Part shown: one piece after another, positions 13,205-13,503 of the stretch | How the letters are laid out: the number at the start of each line of letters is the position of its first letter | Position numbering within the stretch: position 1 is the stretch's first letter | Source of the DNA: JBFJVD01 sp041624375 | GTDB taxonomy: Bacteria; Chloroflexota; Anaerolineae; Anaerolineales; E44-bin32 | DNA length: 13,503 bases | Assembly: GCA_041624375.1 (NCBI GenBank) | Contig: JBFJVD010000054.1 | Location: forward strand, 1 to 13,503 | Reading direction: 5' to 3' | Made by a program: the position numbers and the translations under genes | The notes under the pieces: generated by a model | Database searches by the model: none | Told to the model about the DNA's origin: nothing | What the model saw: the letters and a program-made list of their open reading frames with translations, nothing else

Positions 13205-13230
13205 GCGGCCCGCGGATTGGCGCGGGCCGC
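13205..13230 (-). terminator. Hairpin after the Flp pilin gene
   Basis: GCGGCCCGCG (13205-13214) and CGCGGGCCGC (13221-13230) are perfect 10-base arms around a 6-base loop, about 50 bases past the pilin stop codon. No clear T-run follows on the minus strand, so it may protect the transcript end rather than terminate by itself. Confidence 0.55.
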
Positions 13231-13281
13231 CACATCTTGGGAAGGTGGCCGGCCAGAATCGGCGGCCCTTCGGCTGACCCC

Positions 13282-13428
13282 CTAGAAGTTTGCGATCACG
13301 TTGCTAAACATGTTGCCGACTGCAGGGCCGAAGATGGCGAGAATAACCAAAACGACAAGCACCAAAAGCACAATTATGATTGCGTACTCCACCAGGCCCT
13401 GTCCGGTTACGGCAGCGCGCCTGTTCAA
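13282..13428 (-). CDS. Flp-type pilin (Tad pilus major subunit)
   Basis: 48 residues: MNRRAAVTGQGLVEYAIIIV, then an unbroken hydrophobic helix to about 33, then GPAVGNMFSNVIANF. This is the Flp/Fap pilin pattern. Prepilin peptidase should cut after Gly9, leaving Gln10 at +1 and Glu14 at +5, with a mature pilin of about 39 residues; Glu-Tyr after the cut is the hallmark of the Flp group. The start is a TTG (13428) with an excellent GGGGAGGAG site 2 bases upstream of its CG spacer. It would form the pilus fibre that the TadE- and TadG-like proteins help assemble, although those genes lie about 11 kb away. A hairpin follows the gene, so it is probably a short, abundant transcript. Confidence 0.93.
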   Translation of the reverse strand: MNRRAAVTGQGLVEYAIIIVLLVLVVLVILAIFGPAVGNMFSNVIANF

Positions 13429-13503
13429 CGCTCCTCCCCACCGCAGGACAGATCAGCACCCCCGAGCAGCTCTGCTGCGCATACGCCGCGCCGGGCAGCG
13501 CGG
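13429..13503 (-). other. Upstream leader of the pilin gene (window edge)
   Basis: 75 bases up to the right edge. Apart from the pilin RBS (13431-13440) and a short self-complementary AGCAGAGCTGCT, nothing can be assigned. A promoter or a further pilin gene may lie just outside. Confidence 0.35.

Noticed and set aside
1..13503. tRNA, rRNA or insertion sequence
   Set aside because: No tRNA cloverleaf, rRNA core sequence or transposase-like protein was recognised on either strand by reading; no search program was run.

Overview
The window is GC-rich bacterial DNA, and nearly every gene is on the minus strand. Best guess for the source is an uncultured Chloroflexota (Anaerolineae-like) bacterium. 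The basis is Tad/Flp pilus genes, a small secreted sortase, a RodZ-like protein with a Thr/Pro-rich extracellular tail, and ribosomal protein L9 with a long acidic tail. This assignment rests on protein style, not on a marker-gene comparison. Start codons are often TTG or GTG, several of them with strong GGAGG-type ribosome binding sites.

Layout from left to right. (1) 1-1884, minus: tail of a Tad pilus operon read TadG-like, TadE-like, then an unknown protein running off the left edge. (2) 1885-2184: leader and terminator region. (3) 2185-6038, minus: a five-gene operon read degenerate GGDEF protein, large coiled-coil protein, tiny protein, Tat-exported amidase, Tat-exported M23 peptidase. 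(4) 6039-6524: divergent control region. (5) 6525-7223, plus: secreted sortase-like protein. (6) 7317-8111, minus: OmpR-type response regulator. (7) 8357-10009, minus: membrane-anchored, cysteine-rich lytic-transglycosylase-like protein. (8) 10528-11208, plus: NarL/LuxR-type response regulator. (9) 11299-12219, minus: RodZ-like protein. (10) 12293-13033, minus: rplI (L9) with a good sigma-70 promoter and an attenuator-like hairpin in its leader. (11) 13282-13428, minus: a 48-residue Flp pilin.

Most of the window deals with the cell envelope: pilus building blocks at both ends, three candidate peptidoglycan-cleaving enzymes, a sortase and a RodZ-like morphogenesis protein, together with two response regulators that have no histidine kinase beside them and a GGDEF domain that looks like a c-di-GMP reader rather than a maker. 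The most promising undescribed item is the GGDEF/coiled-coil/amidase/M23 operon. A related point is a short dyad motif (TCAY-N8-GTGA on the minus strand, flanked by further conserved bases in three copies). It occurs in the non-coding region ahead of four minus-strand units: the Tad operon, the GGDEF operon, the OmpR regulator and the transglycosylase-like gene. If real, it would tie them into one regulon or share one leader-RNA element.
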